Shown piece after piece: positions 9,325 to 30,800 of a DNA stretch of 64,000 nucleotides (position 1 is the stretch's first letter; each line of letters starts with the position of its first letter). Origin of the DNA: Mesostigma viride (Eukaryota > Streptophyta > Mesostigmatophyceae > Mesostigmatales > Mesostigmataceae); contig RPFO01000131.1 in NCBI GenBank assembly GCA_009746045.1, forward strand, positions 1,055,966 to 1,119,965. Reading direction: 5' to 3'. The notes below the pieces were generated by a model. That model searched no databases, was not told the origin of the DNA, and saw nothing but the letters and a program-made list of their open reading frames with translations. The position numbers were made by a program, and so were the translations under genes.

Positions 9325-9745
9325 CGCCAGCGTGCTGGTGAAGGAGACTCGAGGCCTGTCGTTGGAAACGCCGGCGGGCGTATCTGTGATGAGGAGGGGG
9401 ATCGCCAGCGGGAGGGAGGCTCGCGGCCTGTTACTGGAAACGCCGGCGGGCGTATCTGTGATGAGGAGGGGGATCGCCAGCAGGAAGGAGGCTCGCGGCC
9501 TGTTACTGGAAACGCCGGCGGGCGTATCTGTGATGAGGAGGGGGATCGCCAGCAGGAAGGAGGCTCGCGGCCTGTTACTGGAAACGCCGGCGGGCGTATC
9601 TGTGATGAGGAGGGGATCGCCAGCAGGAAGGAGGCTCGCAGCCTGTTACTGGTAACGCCGGCGGGCGTATCTGTGATGAGGATGGGGATCGCCAGCAGGA
9701 AGCAGGCTCGCGGCCTGTTACTGGTAGCGCCGGCGGGCGTTCTCG
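9325..9745 (+). repeat. 72-base tandem repeat, six copies of the motif in reverse orientation
   Basis: Copies of GAAACGCCGGCGGGCGTATC begin at about 9364, 9436, 9508, 9580, 9651 and 9723, a 72-base period. The first half is the reverse complement of the forward motif's GCCGGCGTTTC. The array is flanked by donor GAG|GTAAGC (9320) and acceptor GTGTCCGACAG (9773), so it is read here as an intron. Part of it is also open in the upstream frame. Confidence 0.8.
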
Positions 9746-9773
9746 ATTTACGGGAGGCGGTCGTGTCCGACAG

Positions 9774-10202
9774 ATGGGAATGAGGCCTCGTCAGGATTCA
9801 TGGGGACCCCCGGTTGAGGGGACCCCCGCCCTCGCCTCGGTTTCTTTGGTTCTGGATGACGATCCCGTACCGTCGTCAGGAAGGACGGTTGTGATGACTT
9901 TGCCCCCCCGCTCGACGGGGATGGAGCAATGCCCGAACACGATACTGCTGAATGAGGATGACGATCCGGAGCCGTCGGCTGACACGGATTTTGTTGCGAG
10001 CACCCCACTGCAGAAGAGGGTATTGGAGGCTCGTAACGTGGAGGGTCCGCCGAAAGTCTCAGGTGGAGGGCCGGCGTTTGCCGGATTGATGCGCCCGACT
10101 GAGGTGGTCGATGTTGAGGCGCCGCCAGGGACATCGACCGCACCGTTGACCGCATTGACGGATATCTTCGATCGACCAAGGATGCCCTTCCACGCTCCAA
10201 CG
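9774..10202 (+). CDS. Exon 8, Pro/Asp-rich
   Basis: Starts at ATG 9774 after CGACAG and ends at donor CAACG|GTACAT, which keeps phase 0 and resembles the donor of exon 3. A nearby GCCG|GTAAAT at 10216 would break the frame. The peptide has acidic DDDP patches and many prolines, likely a disordered linker. Confidence 0.45.
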
Positions 10203-10356
10203 GTACATTCGGCCGGTAAATTTCATTTTCAATAAACGAGTTTAATAAGTACCTTAATATATTTCTACATAAGTTTTTTTGCATCAGTCCATGGCTTCAT
10301 TGATTTCTCACACGACCCTTCCGTATTCATGTTAATTGGCATGTGCTTACGTGCAG

Positions 10357-11046
10357 GGAAAGGCGAAGAAGAGACTCCAGTTCGGTTTCCCCGGCCGTGG
10401 ATCCGCGTCTGGGACTGTGTCCGGAGAGGCCGGCCGTGTTGTTGGCCAGGCCGCGGTCGGCGCACCAGTTGCACAACCGGGGCCGGGAGGGGACGAGCTC
10501 CCACCCAACCCATCACCCTTTCCGTGCGGTCAGCCAGAAAAAACGTACGAAGAGTTGATGGCAGAGGCGGCGGCTGCGCAGGGGCAGAAGGCAAAACGTC
10601 GGGGAGGGGGCAGGCGAGGGGCGGGGCAGGAGACGGAGGGTGCCGACGAACCTTCACAGCCGCAGAAGGGTGGTGGTCAGGGCAGAGATGGGACGGCCGA
10701 AAAACCAATCAGGGACGTTCGGCCGGACGTCCGGATGCGCTTTATGGATGGCGCGAAACTGAAAGGTCGCGGAGGTTGGACTTCGAAATGGGTAGACGAC
10801 GTGTGGATAAGCTGGCAGCACAAGTACCCCAAGAAGGAAGATTTTCTGCTCTTTGGCACCCTCCTGGGCCGCGAGAAGAACAAGGTGGTGATCAGATGGT
10901 TTGATGAAGGGCACGACCTCGGTTGGAGTGATGAGAGCGAGGAAAAGTTTCGTTTCCCTCTGAAGTTCGCTAGCGAACATGTTACTCTCCTGAAGGAAGG
11001 CGCCAGCTGGGACAACATTCCTTCACATCGACCTGGCAAGCGATGA
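10357..11046 (+). CDS. Exon 9, C-terminal domain and stop
   Basis: Acceptor TTACGTGCAG, then GKAKKRLQFGFPGRG. A Gly/Pro-rich linker leads to a compact region of about 100 residues beginning RMRFMDGAKLKGRGGW, with closely spaced Trp and Gly residues (VWISWQHKYP, VIRWFDEGHDLGW). It could be a small beta-barrel, but this is a guess from composition. TGA is at 11044-11046. About 190 bases downstream lies the left TSD of a LINE, so the gene's 3' flank is interrupted at 11242. Confidence 0.5.
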   Translation, partial: GKAKKRLQFGFPGRGSASGTVSGEAGRVVGQAAVGAPVAQPGPGGDELPPNPSPFPCGQPEKTYEELMAEAAAAQGQKAKRRGGGRRGAGQETEGADEPSQPQKGGGQGRDGTAEKPIRDVRPDVRMRFMDGAKLKGRGGWTSKWVDDVWISWQHKYPKKEDFLLFGTLLGREKNKVVIRWFDEGHDLGWSDESEEKFRFPLKFASEHVTLLKEGASWDNIPSHRPGKR

Positions 11047-11232
11047 TGGGCGAGGACTTTGCACGAAATCGCGTTTTGCACGTAATTTCCCACCGCAACG
11101 TGGAGAAATGCAGATGTACATAGTAGTTGGATCAGTGACCGTGACTTTGGGCAGTTCAGTAGTTGGGGTGACGTGTCCAATGTATATATGGTGGGGCGCG
11201 TCCAAGGGGGTTCACGCTGATTGAGCACTTGC

Positions 11233-13277
11233 ATGTGTTCTTCGCCGCGGACGCTCTCTGGCTCACCGCAGCAGCAGCTCAACCAGTGGTATTCCTCCCA
11301 GTCCCGGCTGCTCGGCGCCCCCCCGCCGCCTCCGCCGCTTGGCCCTCTGGCGGCCGCACGCCTGGCAGTAGCACCGGCGGACGTCCCTGCGCCGCCCACG
11401 CCGCCCGCCGCTGAGCAGGACTACACGTACCCAGCCCTGACGGAACCCCTGGCCCACCCCAACGAGCTCCCGCCGTTCACCGAGCTCGAGCTGAGCACCG
11501 CCGCCAAGCAACTCCGCTTCTATGCTGCCGTTGGACCTGACCAGCTCCCAGCCCCGGTGATTAAGCTGACGGCGCTCACGGGGTTCCTGCTTGACGTCTG
11601 CAACCGGATCCTGCTTGCCGACGCGCCGCCGATTCCTGAGTGGCAGCACAGCTACCGTATTATGCTGTACAAAAACAAAGGTTCCCCTGACGACCCCGCC
11701 AACTACAGAGGAGTCTGCATCCAGAGCGCCGCACTTAAGTTGTTCATGCGCATGATCCTCAACCGCCTTCGTTCTGCTCTCGACTGTCACCTTGGGGAAA
11801 GTCAAATGGGCTTCCGTCCTGGGCGCAACACCGTCATGGCCATCTTCGTCGCGCGTCGCCTCTTCGAGGAAATCGCTCTCCTGCAACCTGGTGAGTTTCC
11901 CGCCATCCTGATCTTCGTCGACTTCATCAAGGCTTTTGATTCTGTCCTCTGGGACGCTCTATGGGCTGTACTTGCTCGCGCTCGCGTCCCCACTCCCCTG
12001 ATTACCGTCATCCGCACGCTGTATGAGGGGTCCACCACTTCGGTGCGCACTCAGCACGGCATAACCCCGCCCTGCCCACTGCAGACCGGCGTCTGGCAGG
12101 GTTGCGTCCTGTCGCCGTACCTGTTTATTATTGTAGTGGATTATGTTATGCGCCAGGCACGTGCTCGCTTTGCTAGCATTGCAGGCCGTGCCCCTGGCCT
12201 AGCGATCACGAACGAGCTTGGGGAAGGGGGGCCGACTAACAAGCAGAATTTACTAGCTGACCTCATTTATGCCGACGACATCACGCTCATCGAGAAGCCG
12301 GAGTCTGCCCAACTTTGGCTGGACTGCCTGGCGCTCGAGGCTCGGGCGGTTGGTCTAGAAATCAGCCCCAAAACGGAGGCCCTGGCCCTCGGCATGGCAG
12401 GGCCCCCACCCACACTCCGCCTCTTAGACGATGCCGAGGTCAACTACCCTACTTCAGGCCGCTTCAAGCTGCTCGGCAGTTGGCTTCCTGACTGCGAGGA
12501 CGACATGACGACACGGATCGGCATGGCGTGGGCGCACCTCCATGACCACCGCCGCTGGTGGAGCAACCCCGCCCTACCCCGGATCGTCAAGCGTGACCTC
12601 TTCAAGGTCGTCATTCTGACGATCCTGACCTACGGCGCCGAGACGTGGACACTGATGCAGGAGCTGGAGCAACGACTCGACGGCGCCGTCACCAAGATGC
12701 TGCGCAAGGCCCTTAACATCCCCTTTGGTTTGCACATTAGTAATGAGGATTTGTACGCTGATTTGCCCTATGTTTCCCACATTATTAGGCACAGGCGCCT
12801 GGGCCTAGCCGGGCACCTGGCCCGCACAGATCAGGTAGATACATCAGATAGACTAGCTGGCGGGCACCAAGCCCGCCCAGCCTGGGCGATATGTCCTCAC
12901 CTGGCGTGCCCCCGGCCGCGCGCGGCAGGGCCGCCACCCGTGGACTTTTCGTGATAGACTCGGCATGGACATGTGCTACACTAGACGTGACGGGCTCACC
13001 CCCGGGCAGCCTCCTGGTTTGTCTGTAATATGGAGGCAGATGGTGCGCAAGGATAGATGGCAAGTAGTGATGAAGGAGACCACCCCCAAGCCTGTGGGGG
13101 CTCCGCGTGTGACCAAGTATGGCATTCATAGCGATTCGGGCCGCGGTGCCCACACCCCTGTAACTAGGACCTAGATAGCTTATACCATCCATTCCATCCC
13201 ATGTTCCCCTCCCACTGAGGACTTATGCTCACGTGACGCAGTCACGTGTCTATTAATTAATTAATTAATGTGTTCTT
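11233..13277 (+). mobile_element. 5'-truncated LINE with 10-base TSD
   Basis: Element body 11243-13267, flanked by ATGTGTTCTT at 11233-11242 and 13268-13277. The 5' end is truncated within ORF2, upstream of the reverse transcriptase core, so the endonuclease is missing. The 3' end is the perfect hairpin CACGTGAC-GCA-GTCACGTG followed by (TTAA)n. The same 3' end recurs at 58.9 and 61.6 kb. The left TSD joins directly to the 1-11 kb locus, so that locus and this region are truly contiguous. Confidence 0.9.
11246..12954 (+). CDS. LINE ORF2 fragment: reverse transcriptase
   Basis: Open for about 570 codons with no start of its own, because the element is 5'-truncated. After a Pro-rich linker come the RT motifs in order: RGVCIQSAALKL, QMGFRPGRNT, motif A FVDFIKAFDSVLW, motif B GVWQGCVLSPYLF, motif C LIYADDITLI (catalytic Asp pair in YADD), then FKLLGSWLPD and the thumb-region signature YGAETWTL. 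The region to about 13170 continues the C-terminus in other frames, so the copy has small frameshifts. An RT of the non-LTR class is certain. The clade is not assigned. Confidence 0.93.
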
Positions 13278-13605
13278 TGAACATATTCGGACATGTATGA
13301 AATGAATAAATTGTTTGGACGATTGCAAATTGATTGATTGAAGAATGAGATACCATTATTAATTGAAAAATGTAAAACCTCATTGTGAATTTGTACTTCA
13401 AACTTTCACATGCATGCCCCAAATTGTGCATTTGTGCAGGTTTTAATTATGAGAAGTAGCATTTCTCTACAAATATTGAGAAATTTAGGGGCACTTGGGG
13501 TTGTTGGCCATGTTCATTCATGATAAAATGGACTTTTTATGCTGTAAAATCATATTCCACTAGTCCAAAACGCTGCTTTCATTACGTCAAAAGTACCAGC
13601 AATGG
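13278..13605. other. AT-rich spacer
   Basis: No gene or repeat is recognised. It is the continuation of the pre-insertion target of the LINE at 11243-13267. Confidence 0.5.
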
Positions 13606-14502
13606 CCCTAGGTTGGAGCAGTAGATGTTGGGGACGCCCAGGAGGCCCTCGAGCAGCACGTGGCCCCCATCGCTGCAGATGTGGCGGCCATGGGCAGCAC
13701 GTTGGCTGCCGAGCTCCCCCTCCTCTCCACCATTTCCACCGCCACCTCCACCCTCCTCGCCTCCTCCACCGCCGCCATCCCCTCCTCCGACTCCATCACC
13801 GCCCAGCTCCGCGACATCGACCAGCGCCTCAAGGATAATGCAATCGCTATCGAGGTCTTGCAGAACACAGCAGGCCTCACCGCCCAGGCAGTGAAGGACA
13901 TTGCCGCCAAGCCAGCCTCGGCTGGCCTGGCTGGCGATGCTCCTCCCATCACGACCTGGGCGGACATGCTTAAGCAACATACCACCTCCACCACCTCCGC
14001 CGTCGCAGCCCAGCTCCAGCGGCAGACGCTTGACCTCCGCGAGGAGGCCGAGCTCGCCAAGCGCAGCCTCAACGCCATACTCAAGAACTTGGACATGGAA
14101 GAAGGTGAGAATTCCGAGAAGCTTGCACGTGCGTTTGAGAGCAAAATCCTTGCACGCATGGGCCTTCTTGGTGAGATCAAGCTGACCGCCCACCGCCTCC
14201 CCCGCGCGCGGGGTAAGGCAGGGGCGCCTCCGCTCCTTCTCATCTTTGATAGCCCAGCGGACAAGATTTCGTTTCTCAGACGCCGCAAGCGGCTCGCGAA
14301 TACTCCCTTCACCGTGGACGACGACTTGACCCTGGCACAGCAACAACGGCGACGGGAGCTATGGCCGACCTACATCCAGCTCCGGCAGACCAAGGCGGGC
14401 CAGCCGGTGTACTGGAAGGGGGCGGCCATCTACGTCGGCCACAAGCCCTGGCAAGCGACCCCCTCGACCACCGCGGCCCCGACAACTCCAGCCCCAGCCT
14501 AG
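13606..14502 (+). CDS. LINE ORF1 protein fragment, L1-type
   Basis: An open stretch ending at TAG 14500-14502. The N-terminal half is Ala/Ser/Thr-rich and predicted helical (coiled-coil-like, DIDQRLKDNAIAIEVLQN). It is followed by an RRM-like segment (LNAILKNLDMEEGENSEKL) and a C-terminal region (DDLTLAQQQRRRELWP, then VYWKGAAIYV) that resembles the C-terminal domain of L1 ORF1 RNA chaperones. The same C-terminal motif occurs in the ORF1 at 59.8-61.3 kb and in minus-strand fragments at 15.3-15.7 and 59.0 kb. Its role would be to bind the element RNA. Confidence 0.75.
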
Positions 14503-14897
14503 GGGAATACAGCAGTAGTGTAGAATAGTTAGACAGTGGCCTTGTACATGCCCGCCTACTACAGGCACTATACCAGCTTAGGCCTAGCCTTTTTAGTCAT
14601 GTACATGTGTGCCTATGATGAGCCACCCTCCAGATGATGCCTAGCTTTATTTCATTATGCTGTGCCCATGCAGGGAGTCACTCCCTGCTGAGAAGCCATG
14701 CCATAGCTCTTCGGTATAGCCATGATGATCTTCCCCCTCACAGGCATGCTCCCCCCTTACCCGGGCATAGCGTGATAGACCATGAGGGTGCGGGTGCCCT
14801 GGTGCACCTAGAGCAAGTGTTGTTTACATTCCCACCCTTGCAGGAAGTAGCTTAGAATGTATTATAGGCTCATATGCCCCTTCTCAGGGCTATTGAA
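13606..14897 (+). mobile_element. LINE fragment with ORF1 and 3' UTR, plus arm of an inverted pair
   Basis: A 5'-truncated ORF1 followed by a 3' UTR that ends in CATATGCCCCTTCTCAGGGCT. From about 14898 the sequence turns into the reverse complement of the same 3' region, giving an imperfect palindrome of about 0.75 kb per arm. Related 3' sequence lies at 57.5 kb. Confidence 0.8.
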
Positions 14898-15741
14898 TTG
14901 TAACATAACTCCGTTGGGAGTATATGTAGCACATAGCCCTTGAGAGGGGGCATATGGCCTATCATACATCCTAAGCTGCTTCCTGCAAGGGTGGGGATGT
15001 AAAGGACCCCTGCTCTAGGTGCACCAGGGCACCTGCACCCTCATGGTCTATCACGCTATGCCCGGGTAAGGGGGGGAGCATGCCTGTGAGGGGGAAGATC
15101 ATCATGGCTATACAAAACTAGAGCGTGGCATCTCAGCAGAGAGCAACTCTCTGCATGGGCACAGCATAACTAAATAAAGCTAGGCATCATCTGGAGTGTG
15201 GCTCATCATAGGCACACATGTACATGATTAAGTAAAGCGCGTGGCTTATAGCTGGGATAGTGCCTCTAGGAGGCGTACATGTACATGGCCACGGTCTATC
15301 TATTTTGCACTACTACTGCTGTATTCCCCTAAGCTGGGGCGTCTGGAGTCGCTGGGGTCGCGGGGGTCGCCTGCCAGGGCTTGTGGCCGACGTAGATGGC
15401 CGCCCCCTTCCAGTACACCGGCTGGCCCGCCTTGGTCTGCCGGAGCTGGAGGTAGGTCGGCCATAGCTCCCGTCGCCGTTGTTGCTGCGCCAGGGTCAAG
15501 TCGTCATCAAGGGTGAAGAGAGTCTTCTCGAGCCGCTTGCGGCGTCTGAGAAAAGAAATCTTGTCCGCTGGGGTCTTAAAGGTGAGAAGGAGCGGGGGCG
15601 GCCCTGCCTTACCCCGCGCGCGGGGAAGGCGGTGGGCGACCAGCTCGATCTCACCAGTAAGGCCCATGCGATCAAGGGCTATGTGCTACATATACTCCCA
15701 ACGGAGTTATGTTCCTAATTAATTAATTAATTAATTAATTG
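14898..15741 (-). mobile_element. Inverted LINE ORF1/3' UTR fragment ending at a plus-strand tail
   Basis: Minus-strand copy of the same family: 3' UTR at 14898-15310, ORF1 C-terminus at 15329-15667 (contains DDDLTLAQQQRRREL and VYWKGAAIYV). At about 15670 it is cut and joined to a plus-oriented 3' tip (CATATACTCCCAACGGAGTTATG) followed by a (TTAA)n run to 15741. This tail-to-tail structure could come from two insertions or from a rearranged reverse-transcription event. Confidence 0.75.
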
Positions 15742-16536
15742 GTTTTTGCAAGTTAAAAAACAGTGCATGTTTACAGCATGTCACATAAGCCATAACCAAC
15801 ATCTTCTTGTTGCCACCAATGCACGCTGAGTGCTCGCTCTCACAAAAGAAATTAATTGGTAGACTAAAGACTACGCGCAGCAGAAGCAAAGCATAATTGT
15901 CTCCTTGATAATATATTCTGATCTATAATAATATATGCACAGTCAGGCAGTGCGATTCCCAGCCACACTTCTGCAATGCTAGATCTGCCTGGAAATCTGC
16001 ATTGACCTGGATTCAAGTACTATAGCTGGTGCTAACAGCATGCCTTCCCTATGTTACACACAAGCATGGACACCTATTCAAACAAGTCATGGCTGGCTGA
16101 CATGCTGGCCAGTGGCATTATGGTCATGCGGCGTTGGCTGTGCATCCTACTACCGAATTAACTAGTATGGGCAACATCGGTGTTTTCGCTACACCGTCTT
16201 ACAAGCTTTCTAATCATCTCACAGGAAGTGGAGTAAATGACAGGACGGTGGTTTCCAACCACCTAGATATGGCCTCCTATGCCCAGCCATTCCGCCAAGA
16301 GACAGCAGGTCTGGCAGGACGTGGTATTCAGTATTAGATTCCCAAACATTTACGGCCAAGGCCTGTATCACTCTGGTCCTCAACTGACAGCATCCATTGC
16401 CACATCATGTAGGTGCCATAGGTTTACGTGGCAGCCCGCCAGCTGTCAGCAAATAAATGGAGGAAAGAGCGCTGCAAGATGTTCAGTATGTGGAAACCAT
16501 CCTGGGGTCATTACACGCGCAGGCTACACGCGCAGG
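15742..16536. other. 3' flank of the RNase J gene
   Basis: AT-rich at first, then mixed. No gene, repeat or RNA is recognised. The stretch next to 16537 should hold the RNase J 3' UTR and polyadenylation site, but no convincing signal was identified. Confidence 0.5.
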
Positions 16537-27868
<11,332 letters not shown>

Positions 27869-30800
27869 CTGGCAGGGCGGGCGTGACGCGAGCACACGAG
27901 CAAGTGCATGGGAAGTGAGGCCAGCGACATCTGCCTTCAACACAGACATAGGGTCTTCAACAAGATATCTGGTCTGAGGTAAAGGTGACCCTGGGAGGAA
28001 GTGTGATGTGCGCGGCGCAAGCAAGTAGCCAGCGACGTGAGACCAGTGATGTGGCCAAGCGTACGTACTATCCGATCTGTTGGACCTGTAAAAGCCATTC
28101 CTACAAGTAAAAACCATTCCTCCACATTAATGAGACAGCCATTGCAGCCATTCCTCCATAATATGGCTGCAATGCGCCAGTGTGCTTTTCCCATGATTTA
28201 GTCCAATTGCTTCAAACCATTTGCCCATTTTTTACTAAGAAAACCACTTCATCCATTTTGTTAGTTACAAACCCGTTTTGTCCATGTTTACTAAGAAATC
28301 CTTTCTGTCCATTTGTCCCATGCGCGCAAGCGTAGTGCTGAGGCGGAGCAATGCGAGCCAGGGAAGGAGAGTTGAAACTGCACAGGAAAATCCCCGAGGA
28401 CCTGACAAATCCAGTATGGCCAAATCACAATCCACGGAACCTAACAAAGCCTTACAAGCCTTAGAGGGCCATGACTGACGCCCCTGTGGGTCTACAACCC
28501 CACAAACTGGCCACGCAATGATGATGGAGCGGATTTGGAGGTACTAGAGGGGGAGGAAAAGGGGGAGGAAAAAAAAGAGGACGGAAAGCGGTGACAGAGG
28601 CAAGGTGTTGCTGTAGGAAAAGGTAAACATATTTTATGCTGAAGAGGCAAGCTCCTGAATGAGAATTCAATGGGAAATTTCTTGGGAAAGAGGCGCAGGC
28701 CAGGGGCATTGATGCAGGAGGGCATAGAACAAGGAGGGAGCACATCGTCTTTCTCAACCATACAACGCAAGCAGACAACAGCCACTGGGCCAAATTCTCC
28801 ACAAGTCAACAACCATCGCACAAGGCAACGAGAAGACCTCTCAAGCGCTGCAGTAGTTTGTGAGGGAGAAAACGTTTACACCCCCACAAGCCCCGGAGAA
28901 AACGGCAGGAAGTATTTTAACATCTCACTTCATTGCCAACTGTGACGGCTATTCACTCCCAGTCCCTATAAATACCCACCATCACAAAGCACCTACCGTC
29001 GAAGCTACATCACACACTACAGACTCTCAATCTCATGTTAGCTGCTAGCTGCTTGCTGTCGTGGTGGTTGTTGCTGTTGCTGTTGCTATTGTATGGATGT
29101 CGCTGGCGTGTCCACCGCCTGCCGCTGCTATCAGTGCTGGCGCTCTCACTGCCGCCACCCAAGCTGCTGTTGCGGTGCGACTGCTGGTTCTTTGCGTTGC
29201 TACACTGTGCTGCTGCTGCGGCGGTGGTGCCATGAGTTCACGGACGCTACTAGTTAAACGCAAGAAAATGCCGGCGGCAAGGTGCTTCTGGGCAGATGCC
29301 ATGCTGGAGGCGGCTGACAGAATTCCCTGCACCTAGAAAGGCGCCAAGCTGGCAATTGGCTTCCAAAGCAGTGCAGATATCAGGGTTATGTCTATGTGCA
29401 TGTAATGAGGGTCAAAGCATGCCAACTACAGGCCAGTGTGCCCAAGCATGGCTGACGTGCTGTAGATGGCAACACACCGAGCCCGCAGCTTCGCAAATTC
29501 TACACTGACGCAAAAGCTTTTGCAAGGGACATACAACGCTATGGAAATGCGACGCACTATACAGAGTGAACAGACCGAGCCGCCGTCCTAGTCTTGTCGC
29601 TTCAACCAAGCCTATCGGAATTTAAAAGGAGGTGCTAGCTGCGTCAGAATGAGCGCACAGACAGAACATGCCCGCCACTTTCTCAGTAGGACAATTGGCC
29701 ACACGCACCTGTCCCAGATGTGCTGGCGGCGTCAGCGGCGGCTGAGCAGATGTGCTTGGGTAACTTGCTAACCTTCGAGTTAATTCTTTTCCCCAAATGA
29801 AGAGCTGACTGCAGGGGCAAGGTGTTACGCCGGGCTCTCGAGCCATCCAGCAACTGCTGAGAAGTGCTCCCGTAAAACTCGCTGGCAGCCAGCTGCAAAC
29901 GGTTGCCATAGCTTTGAACCAGCCAATGGCTGCACGTGGGCGTTACCAGTCCTAGAGTAGCCATGCCTACTACAATAAACTTTATTAAATGGCCTTGTAA
30001 TCAATTAAACAGCCGCGATGACAGGTTCGCGAGTAGATACCATCCGGTGTTGACACATGTTCACTGCGAATTGCAACAAATTTCTGTGGCGCGGTCGGCT
30101 GCCACAACTATATGAGACGTCGATGCCATTGAGAGTACGCCGTGCGAGAAAATACAAACCGTGACCTCCGTTTAACCAACAGTGCTGGCGCCCATGGCAT
30201 GCAAATTATGGCACAAACCTGAGCAGGATAGACGCCAGCTGCTGCTCACTGGTCAGTTTACCTGCCAAAGGCTCGTTAATTTACGAACCTGAAAGCCACG
30301 GCAGTAGTGGGCAGGGAGTACGTGGCGTCGTCATTGTGCCGCAAGACAGGCGCTGCGGGGGACGACAGCAAACATTAAGTCGTAACAGACACTCAGACTG
30401 GCAATGGATACGACTCGGGTCATACGAGGCACTAGATACCTAACGAAGTAACGATTAACGACCTGCTACGACGCGACGGCGGGACCGGAGGTTTGCCCGG
30501 TCAGCGAAGCTAGTTCAGTGGCGACACTACCAGATATCGCTAGTATTCACGCAGCCGAGGGCATATCGAAGTAATCGAACCATTCTTGATGATCTTGTTG
30601 ATGATCTTGTTGTTGTGGTGGTGGTGGTCTTGGTTGTTGTGGTGATCTGTGTGGTGGTGGTGATGATCTTGTATGTTTGTGATGGCATGCTGTTCAGTGT
30701 CCTGGCCCTCGGCCGTTTCCAAATCTCTGTTGCCCAAGTGCGGCGTGGGAAACAACAACAAGAACAACAACTTGATTATCTTATGAGTATATTCGCTTGC

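Larger units (their letters stand above)
2821..11046 (+). pseudogene. Nine-exon gene of unknown family, broken by frameshifts
   Basis: Nine exons can be joined: 2821-3510, 3777-4444, 4565-4621, 4749-4829, 4954-5459, 6045-7228, 7485-9319, 9774-10202, 10357-11046. All eight junctions are GT-AG and phase 0, so the frame passes cleanly through every splice. Within the long exons the frame jumps about eight times (near 3900, 4062, 4125, 5300, 7160, 7752, 7900 and 8210), two of them in G6 runs. The implied protein is over 2,000 residues: an N-terminal Cys-Cys-Cys-His domain, long helical and charged regions, an Asp/Glu tract, an Arg/Gly tract, and a compact C-terminal domain. I do not recognise the family. 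Nearby host genes have clean frames, so decay is more likely than sequencing error. Introns of this gene carry most copies of the TTGCGACGGCCGGCGTTTCT motif. Confidence 0.6.

Noticed and set aside
9325-9655. A coding tandem repeat of about 24 residues
   Set aside because: The array is bounded by a phase-0 donor (9320) and acceptor (9773), contains the intron motif in reverse, and its frame ends soon after; an intron is the simpler reading.
10203-10217. Donor at 10216 (GCCG|GTAAAT) for exon 8
   Set aside because: It would leave phase 1 before a phase-0 acceptor; GTACAT at 10203 keeps the frame and matches the donor at 4622.
1-11046. Bacterial or giant-virus origin of the left locus
   Set aside because: Multiple GT-AG introns with phase-consistent joins and no recognisable viral or bacterial hallmark gene; nothing positive supports it.
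29035-29235. A 66-aa Leu-rich frame downstream of a TATA-like box as a secreted peptide
   Set aside because: The Leu run comes from a GCTGTT-type simple repeat; no other support beyond the TATA-like sequence.
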